Positions 1 to 11,794 are shown, counted from the stretch's first letter. The stretch is DNA of 64,000 nucleotides from Luteimonas sp. J29 (GCF_000472505.1 NZ_AWZR01000003.1:186001-250000); one strand, 5' to 3'. Numbers and translations: made by a program. The notes: generated by a model from the letters alone, not told the origin.

Positions 1-500
1 ATGTACTTCGCCACCGGGCCGGAGGTGATCCAGCTCTTCTTGCCGTTGACCACGAAGCTGCCGTCGGCCTGCTTCACCGCGCGGCAGCGCATGGCGGTGG
101 CGTCGGAGCCGGATTGCGGCTCGGTCAGGGCGAAGGCGCCGATCTCGGACCCTTCGGCGATCGCGCGCACGTACTTCTGCTTCTGCGCCTCGGTGCCGTG
201 GGTCAGGATGCCGTTGCAGAACAGCGAGTTGTTGACCGACATGATGGTCGAGTGGGCGGCATCGGCCGCGGCCACCTCGACCATGGCCAGCACGTAGGAC
301 ACCGGGTCCATGCCGGCGCCGCCGTACTCGGTCGGCACCTCGATGCCCATCAGGCCGTTCTCGCCGAGCACGCGGATGTTCTCGAGCGGGAACTCGCCGG
401 TGCGGTCGTGGTGTTCGGCGCTGGGCGCGATCTTCTCGCGGGCGATCCGGCGCGCCACGTCCTGGATCATCAGCTGCTCTTCATTGAACCCGAATTCCAC
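1..500 (-). CDS. Acyl-CoA dehydrogenase, N-terminal part (cut by window edge)
   Basis: This gene reads leftwards and runs off the left edge, so only about 166 N-terminal residues are present. The protein begins [20 protein letters not shown], the usual opening of the acyl-CoA dehydrogenase alpha-helical domain. It continues with [12 protein letters not shown] and [18 protein letters not shown], the FAD/substrate-binding segment typical of the family, and reaches KKSWITSG at the edge. The family oxidises acyl-CoA to 2-enoyl-CoA using FAD, in fatty-acid or branched-chain amino-acid breakdown. Which substrate applies cannot be told from this fragment. The start is taken as GTG at 498-500, which has GAGG six bases upstream; the ATG at 470 would remove the conserved first helix. 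It is divergent from the ArsR/metH genes. Confidence 0.85.
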   Translation of the reverse strand, partial: MEFGFNEEQLMIQDVARRIAREKIAPSAEHHDRTGEFPLENIRVLGENGLMGIEVPTEYGGAGMDPVSYVLAMVEVAAADAAHSTIMSVNNSLFCNGILTHGTEAQKQKYVRAIAEGSEIGAFALTEPQSGSDATAMRCRAVKQADGSFVVNGKKSWITSGPVAKY

Positions 501-605
501 GACCGCCTCGCAATTGTTTCCAGAGAAACGTAATTGTAGCCGGCCGCGCGCCCGGACCGCATGCCGTCCCCGGCGCGGCGGGCGTCCCCACCGGGAGCGC
601 GCGGC

Positions 606-634
606 TTGACGCCACGGATTGCGGGCCGGACAAT
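606..634 (+). promoter_or_regulatory. Sigma-70-like promoter for the regulator-metH operon
   Basis: A -35 box TTGACG at 606-611 and a -10-like GACAAT at 629-634 are separated by 17 bases. Transcription would begin near 641, inside the palindrome at 633-660. This is the arrangement expected if a bound repressor blocks the promoter. It is a pattern match only. Confidence 0.45.
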
Positions 635-660
635 ATCTTTATATCGCGATACGGAGATAT
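633..660. promoter_or_regulatory. 28-bp palindromic operator, likely for the ArsR-type regulator
   Basis: The site has the symmetric form ATATCT-N3-TATCGCGATA-N3-AGATAT. The outer six-base arms are perfect inverted repeats and the centre is a perfect 10-bp palindrome. It is AT-rich in a GC-rich genome and lies immediately upstream of the regulator start, overlapping its ribosome binding site GGAG (653-656). Such a symmetric site fits a dimeric winged-helix repressor. The natural candidate is the ArsR-family protein encoded next to it, giving autoregulation and control of metH. Confidence 0.6.
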
Positions 661-662
661 GT

Positions 663-1592
663 ATGGACCTCGAGGCCTGGTCCACGCGGCTCAAGGTGCT
701 TGCCGATCCCACCCGCGTGCGCCTGCTCGCGCTGCTGGAGGGCGAGGAACTGACCGTGGCCGAACTCTCCGCGATCACCCGCCTCGCCCAGCCCCGCGTC
801 TCCACCCACCTGGCCAAGCTCAAGGACGCCGGCCTGGTGCGCGACCGCCGCGCCGGCGTCTCGGCCTACTACCGCTTCGACCACGAGTCGCTCGACCCCG
901 CCCAGCGCGCATTGTGGCAGGCGCTGTCCACCGGCAGCGACGACCCGCTGCTGCGCCAGGACGCCGAGCGCGTGGCCGGGGTGCTGGCGATGCGCGCCGC
1001 CGACCAGAACTGGGCCGACTCGGTGGCCGGCGACATGGAGCGCCACTACTCGCCCGGCCGCACCTGGGAAGCCCTGGCCCGCAGCGCCCTGCCCCTGCTC
1101 GAGACCGGCGACGTGCTCGACATCGCCTCGGGCGACGGCGTGCTGGCCGAGCTGCTCGCCCCGCACGCCCATCGCTACGTGTGCGTGGACAGCAGCCCGC
1201 GGGTGGTGGCCGCAGCGGCCGAGCGCCTGCGCCGGTTCCGCAACGTCGAGGTGCTCGAGGGCGACATGCACGCCCTGCCGTTCTCCACCGCCGAATTCGA
1301 CCTGGTGGTGCTGATGCACGCCCTGACCTACGCCGAGAAGCCGGCCCAGGCCGTGGCCGAGGCGGCGCGCGTGCTGCGTCCGGGCGGCCGGCTGCTGCTG
1401 TCGAGCCTGGCCCGGCACGAGCACCAGAACGTGGTCCAGGCCTACGGCCACGTCAACCTGGGCTTCACCGACAAGGACCTGCGCCGCTTCGCCGCCCGCG
1501 CCGGCCTCGAACTGCTGACCGCCGAGACCGTGACCCGCGAGAAGCGCCCGCCCCACTTCGAGGTGATCTCGCTGATCGCCCGCAAGCCCTGA
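663..1592 (+). CDS. ArsR-family transcriptional regulator fused to a SAM-dependent methyltransferase domain
   Basis: The protein has 309 residues. Residues 1-95 form an ArsR-type winged helix ([17 protein letters not shown], then [22 protein letters not shown] with the recognition helix). The rest is a class I methyltransferase fold with the SAM-binding signature [17 protein letters not shown] and the acidic strand [10 protein letters not shown]. Metal-binding cysteines of metal-sensing ArsR proteins are absent, so it is probably not a metal sensor. Regulators of this build sit beside metH in several proteobacteria. The SAH-responsive SahR group is ArsR-family and controls the SAM cycle, so SAM or SAH sensing is the best guess (inference). 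The start at 663 has GGAG six bases upstream; an upstream in-frame ATG at 561 would lie before the promoter. The metH N-terminal gene follows after 17 bases. Confidence 0.85.
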   Translation: MDLEAWSTRLKVLADPTRVRLLALLEGEELTVAELSAITRLAQPRVSTHLAKLKDAGLVRDRRAGVSAYYRFDHESLDPAQRALWQALSTGSDDPLLRQDAERVAGVLAMRAADQNWADSVAGDMERHYSPGRTWEALARSALPLLETGDVLDIASGDGVLAELLAPHAHRYVCVDSSPRVVAAAAERLRRFRNVEVLEGDMHALPFSTAEFDLVVLMHALTYAEKPAQAVAEAARVLRPGGRLLLSSLARHEHQNVVQAYGHVNLGFTDKDLRRFAARAGLELLTAETVTREKRPPHFEVISLIARKP

Positions 1593-1609
1593 CCACGAGG
1601 AGCCCCGAC

Positions 1610-2689
<1,080 letters not shown>

Positions 2690-2789
2690 CCCGTCCAGCC
2701 GCCGCCTTCCCCGATTCCGCCCGCGGCCGCGCCCTGTGCGCGGCGTGGCCAGCCCGCGCCCGGCCGGCGATCGCCGCCGGCGCCCAGCG

Positions 2790-5483
<2,694 letters not shown>

Positions 5484-5495
5484 GCGCCGCCGCGT

Positions 5496-5512
5496 GGCGC
5501 GCCATGCGCGCC
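5496..5512. terminator. Hairpin between convergent metH and DUF2058 genes
   Basis: GGCGCGC-CAT-GCGCGCC forms a perfect seven-base stem with a three-base loop, 13 bases after the metH stop and 8 bases after the DUF2058 stop. There is no T-run on either side. It could act as a bidirectional terminator or simply protect the 3' ends. Confidence 0.4.
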
Positions 5513-5519
5513 GGCTGCG

Positions 5520-6125
5520 TCACCAGACCAGGTCGTCGGGCACCTGGTATTTCGGATCGGCGTAGAGATCGTCTTCCGCCGGCGCGTCGGGATCGACCTT
5601 GAGCGCGATCGCCTCGGGGAGAATCTCCTCCGCCCCGGCCAGGTCGGCCGCGGTCACGAGGCAGTAGCGGCCGTTGATCTGCACCACGCCCAGCTCGCCG
5701 GCATTGAGCGCGCGCAGCTGCTCCTGGTTGACGTAGATGCGCTTGATCTTGCCGCCGTACGGGAAGTGGCGGGCGATCTCGGCCTGCGGGTCGTTGAGCA
5801 CCTTGCCCTGCAGGAACGCCTCCAGCTTCGCCCGGGCCTCGCGGCGCCGGCGCGCCTGTTCCTGGCGCTCGCGCTCGGCGCGCTCGCGCTCCTCCTTCTC
5901 GCGCTGGGCGCGGATGGCGTAAGCCTTGGCGAGGTCGATGTCCTCGCGCTCGCGGGCCTTGCGGCCGGCGCCGCGACCGCCATCGCGACGGCCCGTCTTC
6001 GCGGACGCGTCGGGCGCATTGCGGCCGTCGCCACGCGGCGGCTTGGCCCGCTTCGGCCCCGGTGCAGGCTTCGGCGCGGGCTTGAAGCCCAGGCCGAGCA
6101 ACTGGTCGCGCAAGGAATTGGCCAT
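5520..6125 (-). CDS. DUF2058 (YaiL-type) protein
   Basis: This 201-residue protein opens MANSLRDQLLGLGF, the typical DUF2058 start. A basic alanine/proline-rich stretch follows (residues 15-60), then a long charged, probably coiled-coil helix (about 65-110, rich in E, R and K). The conserved C-terminal part reads HFPYGGKIKRIYVNQEQLRALNAGELGVVQINGRYCLV. The family is small, nucleoid- or ribosome-sized, and has no settled function. The following gene on the same strand is upstream (slyX, 8 bases away), so both are probably co-transcribed after the FKBP genes. Confidence 0.8.
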   Translation of the reverse strand: MANSLRDQLLGLGFKPAPKPAPGPKRAKPPRGDGRNAPDASAKTGRRDGGRGAGRKAREREDIDLAKAYAIRAQREKEERERAERERQEQARRRREARAKLEAFLQGKVLNDPQAEIARHFPYGGKIKRIYVNQEQLRALNAGELGVVQINGRYCLVTAADLAGAEEILPEAIALKVDPDAPAEDDLYADPKYQVPDDLVW

Positions 6126-6133
6126 GGTGGTGT

Positions 6134-6349
6134 TCAGTAGTGCGGTGGCGGAGGCTCGAGCGCAGGGTCCCCCGGCCCGTCGCCGCGGACCAGTTTCATG
6201 TCCTGGATCACGCGCTTCAACAGCTCCGCGTGGGCCGCGGCCTCCAGCCGGGTCGCCGTCAGCGCTTCGTTGAGTTCGGACAGCGCCTGCTCCTGGAACG
6301 CGAGCCGCGTCTCCAGCTCGACCAGGCGCTGCTCGAGGTCACCGCTCAT
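6134..6349 (-). CDS. slyX: SlyX family protein
   Basis: This 71-residue protein is almost entirely one predicted coiled coil (LEQRLVELETRLAFQEQALSELNEALTATRLEAAAHAELLKRVIQD) with a proline-rich tail ending PPPPHY. That layout, length and tail are characteristic of SlyX. The family is widespread and of unknown function. In many proteobacteria slyX lies next to an FKBP-type isomerase gene, and here it follows one by 17 bases. Confidence 0.85.
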   Translation of the reverse strand: MSGDLEQRLVELETRLAFQEQALSELNEALTATRLEAAAHAELLKRVIQDMKLVRGDGPGDPALEPPPPHY

Positions 6350-6366
6350 GCCGTGCCGCCCGCCGC

Positions 6367-7149
6367 TCAGTTGCGCACGACGTCGAGCAGCTCGACCTCG
6401 AACACCAGGGTGGCGTTGGGGCCGATCGGACCACCGGGGGTACCGGCCTCGCCGTAGCCCAGTTCGCTCGGGATCCACAGCCGGTACTTGCTGCCCACGG
6501 GCATCAGCTGCAGGCCTTCCTGCCAGCCGGGCACCACCTGGTTGAGCGCGAACTCGACCGGCTCGCCGCGGGCGTAGGAGTCGTCGAACACCTCGCCATC
6601 GAGCAGCGTGCCGCGATAGTGCACGCGCACGGTGTCGGTGGCCGAGGGCTTCACGCCGCTGCCTTCCTGCAGCACCAGGTACTGCAGGCCCGAGCCGGTG
6701 GTCTGCACGCCTTCCTTGCCGGCGTTCTCGGCCAGGAACTTCGCGCCGGCCTCGGCGTTCTCCTGCGCCATGCGCGCGAACTCCTCCATCTGCCGCGCCT
6801 GCATGCGCATGCCGAAGCCCTGCATCACTTCCATCACGTCCTGCTGGCTCAGCAGCGGCTCCTTGCCGTCCACGGTGCTGCGCACCGCCTTGTACAGCGT
6901 GGCCATGTCGATCTCGTCCTTCACGCCCTTGAGGCTCTCGCCGATCTGCATGCCGATCGCGTAGCTCAGCTGCTCGCGCTCGGTCTTCATGCCGCCGCGC
7001 TCGGGCACCTGGACGGTCGACGCGGACTCCTCCTTGCCGCCCTCGACCGGCTTGCCGGTCTCCTTGTCGAGCGGCTTGCAGGCCGCCAGCGCGGTCGCGA
7101 CGGCGAGCGCGAGCACTGCCAGGGAAACGGGACGCTTGGAAACATTCAT
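6367..7149 (-). CDS. Mip-like FKBP-type peptidyl-prolyl isomerase, lipoprotein
   Basis: The 260-residue protein has a signal peptide ending in the lipobox LAAC (Cys24), so it should be a lipid-anchored periplasmic or outer-membrane protein. Residues about 55-140 form the helical Mip/FkpA dimerisation domain (LSYAIGMQIGESLKG). The C-terminal 110 residues are the FKBP domain, with VRVHYRGTLLDGEVFDDSY, VVPGWQEGLQLMPVGSKYRLWIPSELGYG and the final NATLVFEVELLDV. It would catalyse proline cis-trans isomerisation and chaperone envelope proteins. GGAG lies six bases before the ATG. It lies downstream of a second FKBP gene on the same strand. Confidence 0.93.
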   Translation of the reverse strand: MNVSKRPVSLAVLALAVATALAACKPLDKETGKPVEGGKEESASTVQVPERGGMKTEREQLSYAIGMQIGESLKGVKDEIDMATLYKAVRSTVDGKEPLLSQQDVMEVMQGFGMRMQARQMEEFARMAQENAEAGAKFLAENAGKEGVQTTGSGLQYLVLQEGSGVKPSATDTVRVHYRGTLLDGEVFDDSYARGEPVEFALNQVVPGWQEGLQLMPVGSKYRLWIPSELGYGEAGTPGGPIGPNATLVFEVELLDVVRN

Positions 7150-7211
7150 GGGGAACTCCGGGGCGATATTCGGCGGGGGCGACGGCGAGGCACGCCGCCG
7201 GCGGGATGGCG

Positions 7212-8144
7212 TCAGGGGATGGCGAGCAGCTCGACCTCGAACACCAGGGTGGCATTGGGACCGATCACCGGCGGGCTTCCGTTGCGGCCGTAGGCCAGCT
7301 CGCCGGGGATCCAGAACCGGTAGTGGGAACCGACCGGCATCAGGGTCAGGCCCTCGGTCCAGCCGGCGATGACCTCGTTGAGGCCGAACTCGGCGGGCTG
7401 GCCGCGTGCATAGGAACTGTCGAACTCGGTGCCGTCGAGCAGGGTGCCGCGGTAGTGGACGCGGACCCGGTCGCCGGGGCGCGGACGCGGTCCGGAACCG
7501 GAGCGCAGCACGCTGTACTGCAGGCCCGAGGCGGTGGTGAACACGCCCTTCCCGGTGCGGTTGCGGGCCAGGAACTCCAGGCCCTCGATGCGGTTGGCCT
7601 CGGCCACGCGCTCGGCCTGGCGGCGCGTGTAGCGCTCCAGCGCCTCGCGCGCCTGCGCCACCTGCTCGGAGGACAGCAGCGGCGGGCGGTCCTCGGCGAC
7701 GGTGCGCGCGGCCTGCACCACCAGCGGCACGTCGATCGTGTCCGCCAGCGGGCGCAGCGACATGCCGGTCTGGTGCCCGGTCAGGAGGCCGACCTTCACC
7801 GGATCCACCGCCGGCGGCATGGTGCCGGGGGCCAGCCCCGGGACCCGGCGCCCGCTGCGCACGGCGACGCGCTGCGTCAGCGCCTGCCCGACCTGGCCCG
7901 CCTCCTCCTGGCCGAGCAGCGGCTCGCCGCCGGACAGGGCGTTGCCGATCGCCCGCTCGAAGCTCGCGAAGTCCAGGTCCGGCGCCACGTTCGCAAGCGA
8001 GCGCCCGATGTCCATGCCCACGACGTAGCTGATCTGCTGCCGCTCGCCCACCAGGCTGGCGACGCCCTGGGCGAGCGTGGCGCCGGCGAAGGCCGCCAGC
8101 GCAGTCAGGCACAGCGCGGCGGCGCCACGCGCGAATCGGTTCAT
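7212..8144 (-). CDS. FKBP-type peptidyl-prolyl isomerase, exported
   Basis: This 310-residue paralogue of the next gene has a cleavable signal peptide (ALCLTALAAFAGATLAQ) without a lipobox cysteine, so it should be soluble in the periplasm. A helical N-terminal domain (ISYVVGMDIGRSL) precedes a complete FKBP domain (VRVHYRGTLLDGTEFDSSY, GSHYRFWIPGELAYG, NATLVFEVELLAI). ATG at 8144 is chosen because the signal peptide begins there; an alternative start at 8168 adds eight residues. The two FKBP genes are 62 bases apart and probably arose by tandem duplication, diverging in anchoring. Confidence 0.9.
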   Translation of the reverse strand: MNRFARGAAALCLTALAAFAGATLAQGVASLVGERQQISYVVGMDIGRSLANVAPDLDFASFERAIGNALSGGEPLLGQEEAGQVGQALTQRVAVRSGRRVPGLAPGTMPPAVDPVKVGLLTGHQTGMSLRPLADTIDVPLVVQAARTVAEDRPPLLSSEQVAQAREALERYTRRQAERVAEANRIEGLEFLARNRTGKGVFTTASGLQYSVLRSGSGPRPRPGDRVRVHYRGTLLDGTEFDSSYARGQPAEFGLNEVIAGWTEGLTLMPVGSHYRFWIPGELAYGRNGSPPVIGPNATLVFEVELLAIP

Positions 8145-8258
8145 TCGACTGGATACTCCGGCACGCACCGCCAGCGCGGCGCAGGGGGCGCTATTGTCGC
8201 GGCCGCCGCGCGGCTCGGCAATCGCACGGGCGCGCGGCGGCGGCCGCTGTTCAGGCCG

Positions 8259-8816
8259 TCAGCCGGCCGGACGCGGCGCCTGCAGCGCCCGTTCGATGGC
8301 CTCGACGATGCGTGGATCGTCGGGCGCGGTCCGGCTCTCCCACGAGCCGACGACCTTGCCGTCGCGACCCACCAGGTACTTGTGGAAATTCCACTGCGGC
8401 CAGTCGCCGGTGGCGTCGGCAAGGTCGCGGAACAGCGGCGTCGCCTCCTCGCCCACCACGTGCACGCGCTCGAACATGGGGAACTTCACCCCGTAGGTCA
8501 GGGTGCAGAACTCCATGATCTTCTGCTCGTCCTCGTACTCCTGGTCGCGGAAATCGGCCGAGGGGAAGCCGAGCACCGAGAACCCGCGCTCCCTGTACCT
8601 GGCGTGGAGCGCTTCGAGACCCTCGAACTGCGGCGCCAGGCCGCACTTGCTCGCGGTGTTCACGATCAGCAGCACCTGGCCGCCGTAGGTGTCCGCCAGG
8701 TCGACCGGGGTCTTGCCGGTCAGCGGCCGGTAGCTGCGCTCGAGCAGGCCCGAGGCCGCGGCGGGGGCCAGGGCCAGTGCACATGCCAGTGCGATGACGT
8801 ATCTGATTGTTTTCAT
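8259..8816 (-). CDS. Exported glutathione peroxidase-family protein with an altered active site
   Basis: This 185-residue protein has a signal peptide (about 22 residues, ending PAAAS) and a thioredoxin-like peroxidase fold. The peroxidatic cysteine is Cys58 in NTASKCG, and the conserved Trp lies in WNFHKYLVGRDG. The usual FPCNQF motif is replaced by FPSADF (residues 84-89). The catalytic glutamine and the resolving-type cysteine of that motif are therefore both missing. It would reduce peroxides in the periplasm, probably with thioredoxin-like donors, if still active. It stands alone, divergent from the GntR operon. Confidence 0.85.
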   Translation of the reverse strand: MKTIRYVIALACALALAPAAASGLLERSYRPLTGKTPVDLADTYGGQVLLIVNTASKCGLAPQFEGLEALHARYRERGFSVLGFPSADFRDQEYEDEQKIMEFCTLTYGVKFPMFERVHVVGEEATPLFRDLADATGDWPQWNFHKYLVGRDGKVVGSWESRTAPDDPRIVEAIERALQAPRPAG

Positions 8817-8891
8817 GGGATTTTCCGGCTGATTCAGGGGGTGAGGCGCCAGACCATGACTTCAGTTGGGTCGATCCGGGACCCGGAACGC

Positions 8892-8919
8892 TTGCAATGC
8901 CCTGTTCTGGTGTTATAGT
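8892..8919 (+). promoter_or_regulatory. Promoter of the first GntR/ABC operon
   Basis: A -35 TTGCAA (8892-8897) and a -10 TATAGT (8914-8919) are 16 bases apart. Transcription would start near 8926, about 30 bases before the first gene. The -10 box lies inside the inverted repeat at 8909-8932, so a bound regulator would block it. Confidence 0.6.
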
Positions 8920-8932
8920 TGAATACAACACC
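8909..8932. promoter_or_regulatory. Inverted-repeat operator GGTGTT-N12-AACACC
   Basis: Perfect six-base arms are separated by 12 AT-rich bases and overlap the -10 box and start point. YtrA-subgroup GntR regulators bind such palindromes near their own promoters, and the third-position neighbour encodes one. It is the likely autoregulatory site of the operon. Confidence 0.6.
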
Positions 8933-8954
8933 TATCCACCAAGGCAGACAGGCC

Positions 8955-9449
8955 ATGAACCGCAAGCTGCGCAACACGATACTGGCTTTCTCGGTCACCG
9001 GCATGGTGCTGGTGGTCGGCCTGATGGCCGCGCATCCGGTCATGCCCGGGCAGCCCGCGCACGGTCCGGACGTCGCCGAGGCGCCCGCCCGTCCCGCTCC
9101 CGCCGCGCCCGAGTCCGGGCCCGGGAGCGAGCCCGCATTGGCCGTCGACGCCGACGCGGTGATCGCGCGGATCCAGGCCCACGGCCGACGCCCCGAAGCG
9201 GTCCTGGTGGACCCGCGCTCGATCGAGCAGGTGGCCACGCTCACGGTCGAACTGGTCACCGCGGCCGTCGCCGCCGGCCTCCAGGCCGCCCAGGCCGGGG
9301 ACGCCGACGCCGAACCGGCCGAGCACACCGCCCACCGCGACGCCGCCGCCCACGCCAGCAAGCCCGGCAGCCACCGGAGCCGCAGCGTGCGCCGCGAGAT
9401 CGCCGTGCCCTACTTCTCGTTCGCACGCGGAACGGGCGACCGGAGCTGA
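8955..9449 (+). CDS. Unknown membrane-anchored protein, first gene of the GntR/ABC operon
   Basis: This 164-residue protein is not recognised. The N-terminus is basic followed by one hydrophobic segment (LAFSVTGMVLVVGLMAA, about residues 10-26), either a signal anchor or an uncleaved signal peptide. The rest is low-complexity and rich in Ala, Pro, Glu and His, with a short predicted helix (residues about 70-110: VDADAVIARIQ, EQVATLTVELVTAAVAAGLQAAQ) and a basic tail. It is first in the operon, directly behind the operator, and three bases upstream of the GntR gene. Its promoter suggests it responds to the same signal as the exporter. The start at 8955 has AAGG upstream and begins the hydrophobic helix. 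Confidence 0.6.
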   Translation: MNRKLRNTILAFSVTGMVLVVGLMAAHPVMPGQPAHGPDVAEAPARPAPAAPESGPGSEPALAVDADAVIARIQAHGRRPEAVLVDPRSIEQVATLTVELVTAAVAAGLQAAQAGDADAEPAEHTAHRDAAAHASKPGSHRSRSVRREIAVPYFSFARGTGDRS

Positions 9450-9452
9450 TCC

Positions 9453-9821
9453 ATGACCAACATCCAGTGGAGCGACGGCGCTCCCATCTACCGCCAGCTG
9501 AAGGAACGCGTGATCGCCATGATGCTCGATGGAGTCCTCAAGCCGGGCGATGCCCTGCCCTCTGTCCGGCAGGTCGCCGCGGAGTACCAACTCAACCCGA
9601 TCACGGTCTCGCGCGCCTACCAGGAGCTGGCGGACGAGGCACTGGTCGAGAAACGAAGGGGACTGGGCATGTACGTGACCGAGGAAGCGGCCAAGAAGCT
9701 GCTGGTGAACGAACGCGAACGCTTCCTGCGCGAGGAATGGCCCGCGGTGCTGGAGCGGATCCAGCGCCTGGGCCTGGTCCTCGAGGACCTGCTGAAGGCG
9801 GGCCAGGGAGGCGACCGATGA
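9453..9821 (+). CDS. GntR-family regulator, YtrA subfamily
   Basis: The 122-residue protein is a winged helix (PIYRQLKERVIAMMLDGVLKPGDALPSVRQVAAEYQLNPITVSRAYQELADEALVEKRRGLGMYV) followed by only about 45 residues with helical character. That short C-terminal region is typical of the YtrA subfamily, which has no large ligand-binding domain. These proteins repress ABC exporter operons and respond to cell-envelope-active compounds or small ligands in the cases studied. Its stop overlaps the start of the ABC ATPase gene (ATGA), so the two are translationally coupled. The likely binding site is the palindrome at 8909-8932. Confidence 0.9.
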   Translation: MTNIQWSDGAPIYRQLKERVIAMMLDGVLKPGDALPSVRQVAAEYQLNPITVSRAYQELADEALVEKRRGLGMYVTEEAAKKLLVNERERFLREEWPAVLERIQRLGLVLEDLLKAGQGGDR

Positions 9822-10696
9822 GCGCCGCGACCACCGGGGCGCCGGTCATCCAGGCGCGCGGGCTGCGCAAGGCCTACCGCACCAAGCTCGCGCTCGACGG
9901 CGCCAACTTCCGGATCGAGGCCGGCCGCATCGTCGGCCTGATCGGCCCCAACGGCGCCGGCAAGACCACCGCGCTCAAGGCCGTGCTCGGCCTGATCCCG
10001 TTCGAGGGCGAGCTGGACGTGCTGGGCCGCGATCCGCGCACCGAGCGCGACGACCTGATGCGCGATGTCTGCTTCATCGCCGACGTCGCGGTGCTGCCGC
10101 GCTGGATGCGGGTGCGCGAGGCGATCGACTTCGTCGCCGGCGTGCACCCCCGCTTCGACCGGGCCAGGTGCGAGCGCTTCCTCTCCAACACCCAGCTCAA
10201 CCCGAAGCAGCGCGTGCGCGAACTGTCCAAGGGCATGATCGTGCAGCTGCACCTGGCCCTGGTGATGGCGATCGACGCCCGCCTGCTGGTGCTGGACGAG
10301 CCGACGCTGGGCCTGGACATCCTGTACCGCAAGCAGTTCTACCAGCGCCTGCTGGAGGACTATTTCGACGACCAGAAGACGATCGTCATCACCACCCACC
10401 AGGTGGAAGAGATCGAGCACATCCTCACCGACGTGATGTTCATCCGCGACGGCAAGGTGGTGCTGGACGCGGCGATGGAGGACCTGGGCGGACGCTTCAC
10501 CGAGCTCCTGGTCAACGCCGACCAGGCCGAGGCCGCGCGCCGGCTGGGCCCGGTGGACGAACGCTCGCTGCCGTTCGGCAAGACCGTGATGCTGTTCGAC
10601 GGCGTGCCCCAGGCCACGCTGTCGGCGCTCGGCGAAACCCGCACGCCCGGCCTGGCGGACCTGTTCGTCGCCACGATGAGGGGAACCTACGCATGA
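9818..10696 (+). CDS. ABC transporter ATP-binding protein
   Basis: This 292-residue ATPase has Walker A GPNGAGKTT (residues 43-51), a signature LSKGM in place of canonical LSGGQ, Walker B LLVLDEPTLGLD and the switch histidine in ITTHQVEE. About 70 C-terminal residues follow the nucleotide-binding domain. It belongs to the CcmA/BcrA-type exporter ATPases. It overlaps both the GntR gene and the permease gene by four bases, and a GGGAGG sequence precedes the ATG. With the permease it should form a homodimeric exporter; the substrate is unknown. Confidence 0.92.
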   Translation: MSAATTGAPVIQARGLRKAYRTKLALDGANFRIEAGRIVGLIGPNGAGKTTALKAVLGLIPFEGELDVLGRDPRTERDDLMRDVCFIADVAVLPRWMRVREAIDFVAGVHPRFDRARCERFLSNTQLNPKQRVRELSKGMIVQLHLALVMAIDARLLVLDEPTLGLDILYRKQFYQRLLEDYFDDQKTIVITTHQVEEIEHILTDVMFIRDGKVVLDAAMEDLGGRFTELLVNADQAEAARRLGPVDERSLPFGKTVMLFDGVPQATLSALGETRTPGLADLFVATMRGTYA

Positions 10697-11757
10697 ATGC
10701 AGTTGCCGATACCCTGCCCGAGACCCCGCGTCCCTCGAACGCGGCGGCGATCACGCCGGCCCGCCGGTTCGGCTGGCTGCTGCGCCGCGAGTTCTGGGAG
10801 CACCGCGGCGGCTTCCTCTGGGCCCCGCTGGTGGCCGGTGCCGCTTCGCTGGTGCTGTCCGCGATGGGCATCGTGCTCGCGATCGTGGCCGCCCGCGGGA
10901 AGATCCAGCACGGCGAGATCACCCTGCACGACGGCACCTCCGTCGCCATCAACGGCCTCGACCTGGGCATGCTGACCTCGCGCATGGGCCACGAGGAACT
11001 GGCGCGGCTCGGGGACGGCATCGACCTGACCCTGATCATGGCGTCGGGCTGGCCATTCCTGGTGCTGACGTTCGTGGTGTTCTTCTACTGCCTGGGCGCG
11101 CTGTACGACGAGCGCCGCGACCGCAGCGTCCTGTTCTGGAAGTCGCTGCCGCTGTCCGACAGCGAGACGGTGCTGTCCAAGGTCGCCAGCGCGATCCTGG
11201 TGGCGCCGCTGCTGGCCACGATCGCGTCGATCCTGACCATGTTCGGCTTCCTGGTGCTGGTGAGCCTGGTGGTGCTGTTCTACGGCGGCAACCCGTACAC
11301 CCTGCTGTGGGGTCCGGCCAGCCCGCTGCTGCTGTCGGTGCAGTACCTCATCGCGATCCCGGTCTACGCGCTGTGGGCGCTCCCGACCGTGGGCTGGCTG
11401 CTGATGTGCTCGGCGTGGGCGCGCAGCAAGCCGTTCCTGTGGGCGGTGGTGGTGCCGCTGCTGGCCGGCATCCTGGTGGCGTGGCTGGAGTTCCTGGGGG
11501 TGGTCGGCGACATCACCTGGCCGTTCTTCCGCAACGTGGTGCTGCGCGCGCTGACCAGCGTGTTCCCGGTGACCTTCATGGACTTCGAGTACCTCAAGAG
11601 CGTCGACTTCGACGTGCCCGGGGCCGCGCGCTCGCTGATGAGCCCGGCCGGCGTGTACCGGAACCTGGCCAGCCTCGACATGTGGGGCGGCGCGGTCGCC
11701 GGCGCGGCCATGATCTTCGCCGCGATCCGCCTGCGCCGCTGGCGCGACGAAGGCTGA
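10693..11757 (+). CDS. ABC-2-type transporter permease
   Basis: This 354-residue membrane protein has about six hydrophobic segments: AGAASLVLSAMGIVLAIVAA, GWPFLVLTFVVFFYCLGALY, LVAPLLATIASILTMFGFLVLVSLVVLFY, LLLSVQYLIAIPVYALWALP, LWAVVVPLLAGILVAWLEFLGVV and a last one near residues 330-345. The segment YDERRDRSVLFWKSLPLSDSETVLSK is the cytoplasmic coupling motif common in ABC-2 exporters. It partners the ATPase directly upstream (ATGA overlap). The substrate cannot be predicted. Confidence 0.88.
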   Translation: MNAVADTLPETPRPSNAAAITPARRFGWLLRREFWEHRGGFLWAPLVAGAASLVLSAMGIVLAIVAARGKIQHGEITLHDGTSVAINGLDLGMLTSRMGHEELARLGDGIDLTLIMASGWPFLVLTFVVFFYCLGALYDERRDRSVLFWKSLPLSDSETVLSKVASAILVAPLLATIASILTMFGFLVLVSLVVLFYGGNPYTLLWGPASPLLLSVQYLIAIPVYALWALPTVGWLLMCSAWARSKPFLWAVVVPLLAGILVAWLEFLGVVGDITWPFFRNVVLRALTSVFPVTFMDFEYLKSVDFDVPGAARSLMSPAGVYRNLASLDMWGGAVAGAAMIFAAIRLRRWRDEG

Positions 11758-11774
11758 AGGCAGCCGCGCATCCG

Positions 11775-11794
11775 CCGGGCGGGATCCCGCCCGG
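11775..11794 (+). terminator. 20-bp palindromic hairpin after the ABC permease
   Basis: CCGGGCGGGA-TCCCGCCCGG is a perfect 20-bp palindrome, 17 bases after the permease stop and about 62 bases before the next gene. There is no T-run, so it may be an attenuator or an mRNA-stabilising stem that separates transporter genes from the DUF2884 genes. Confidence 0.4.
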
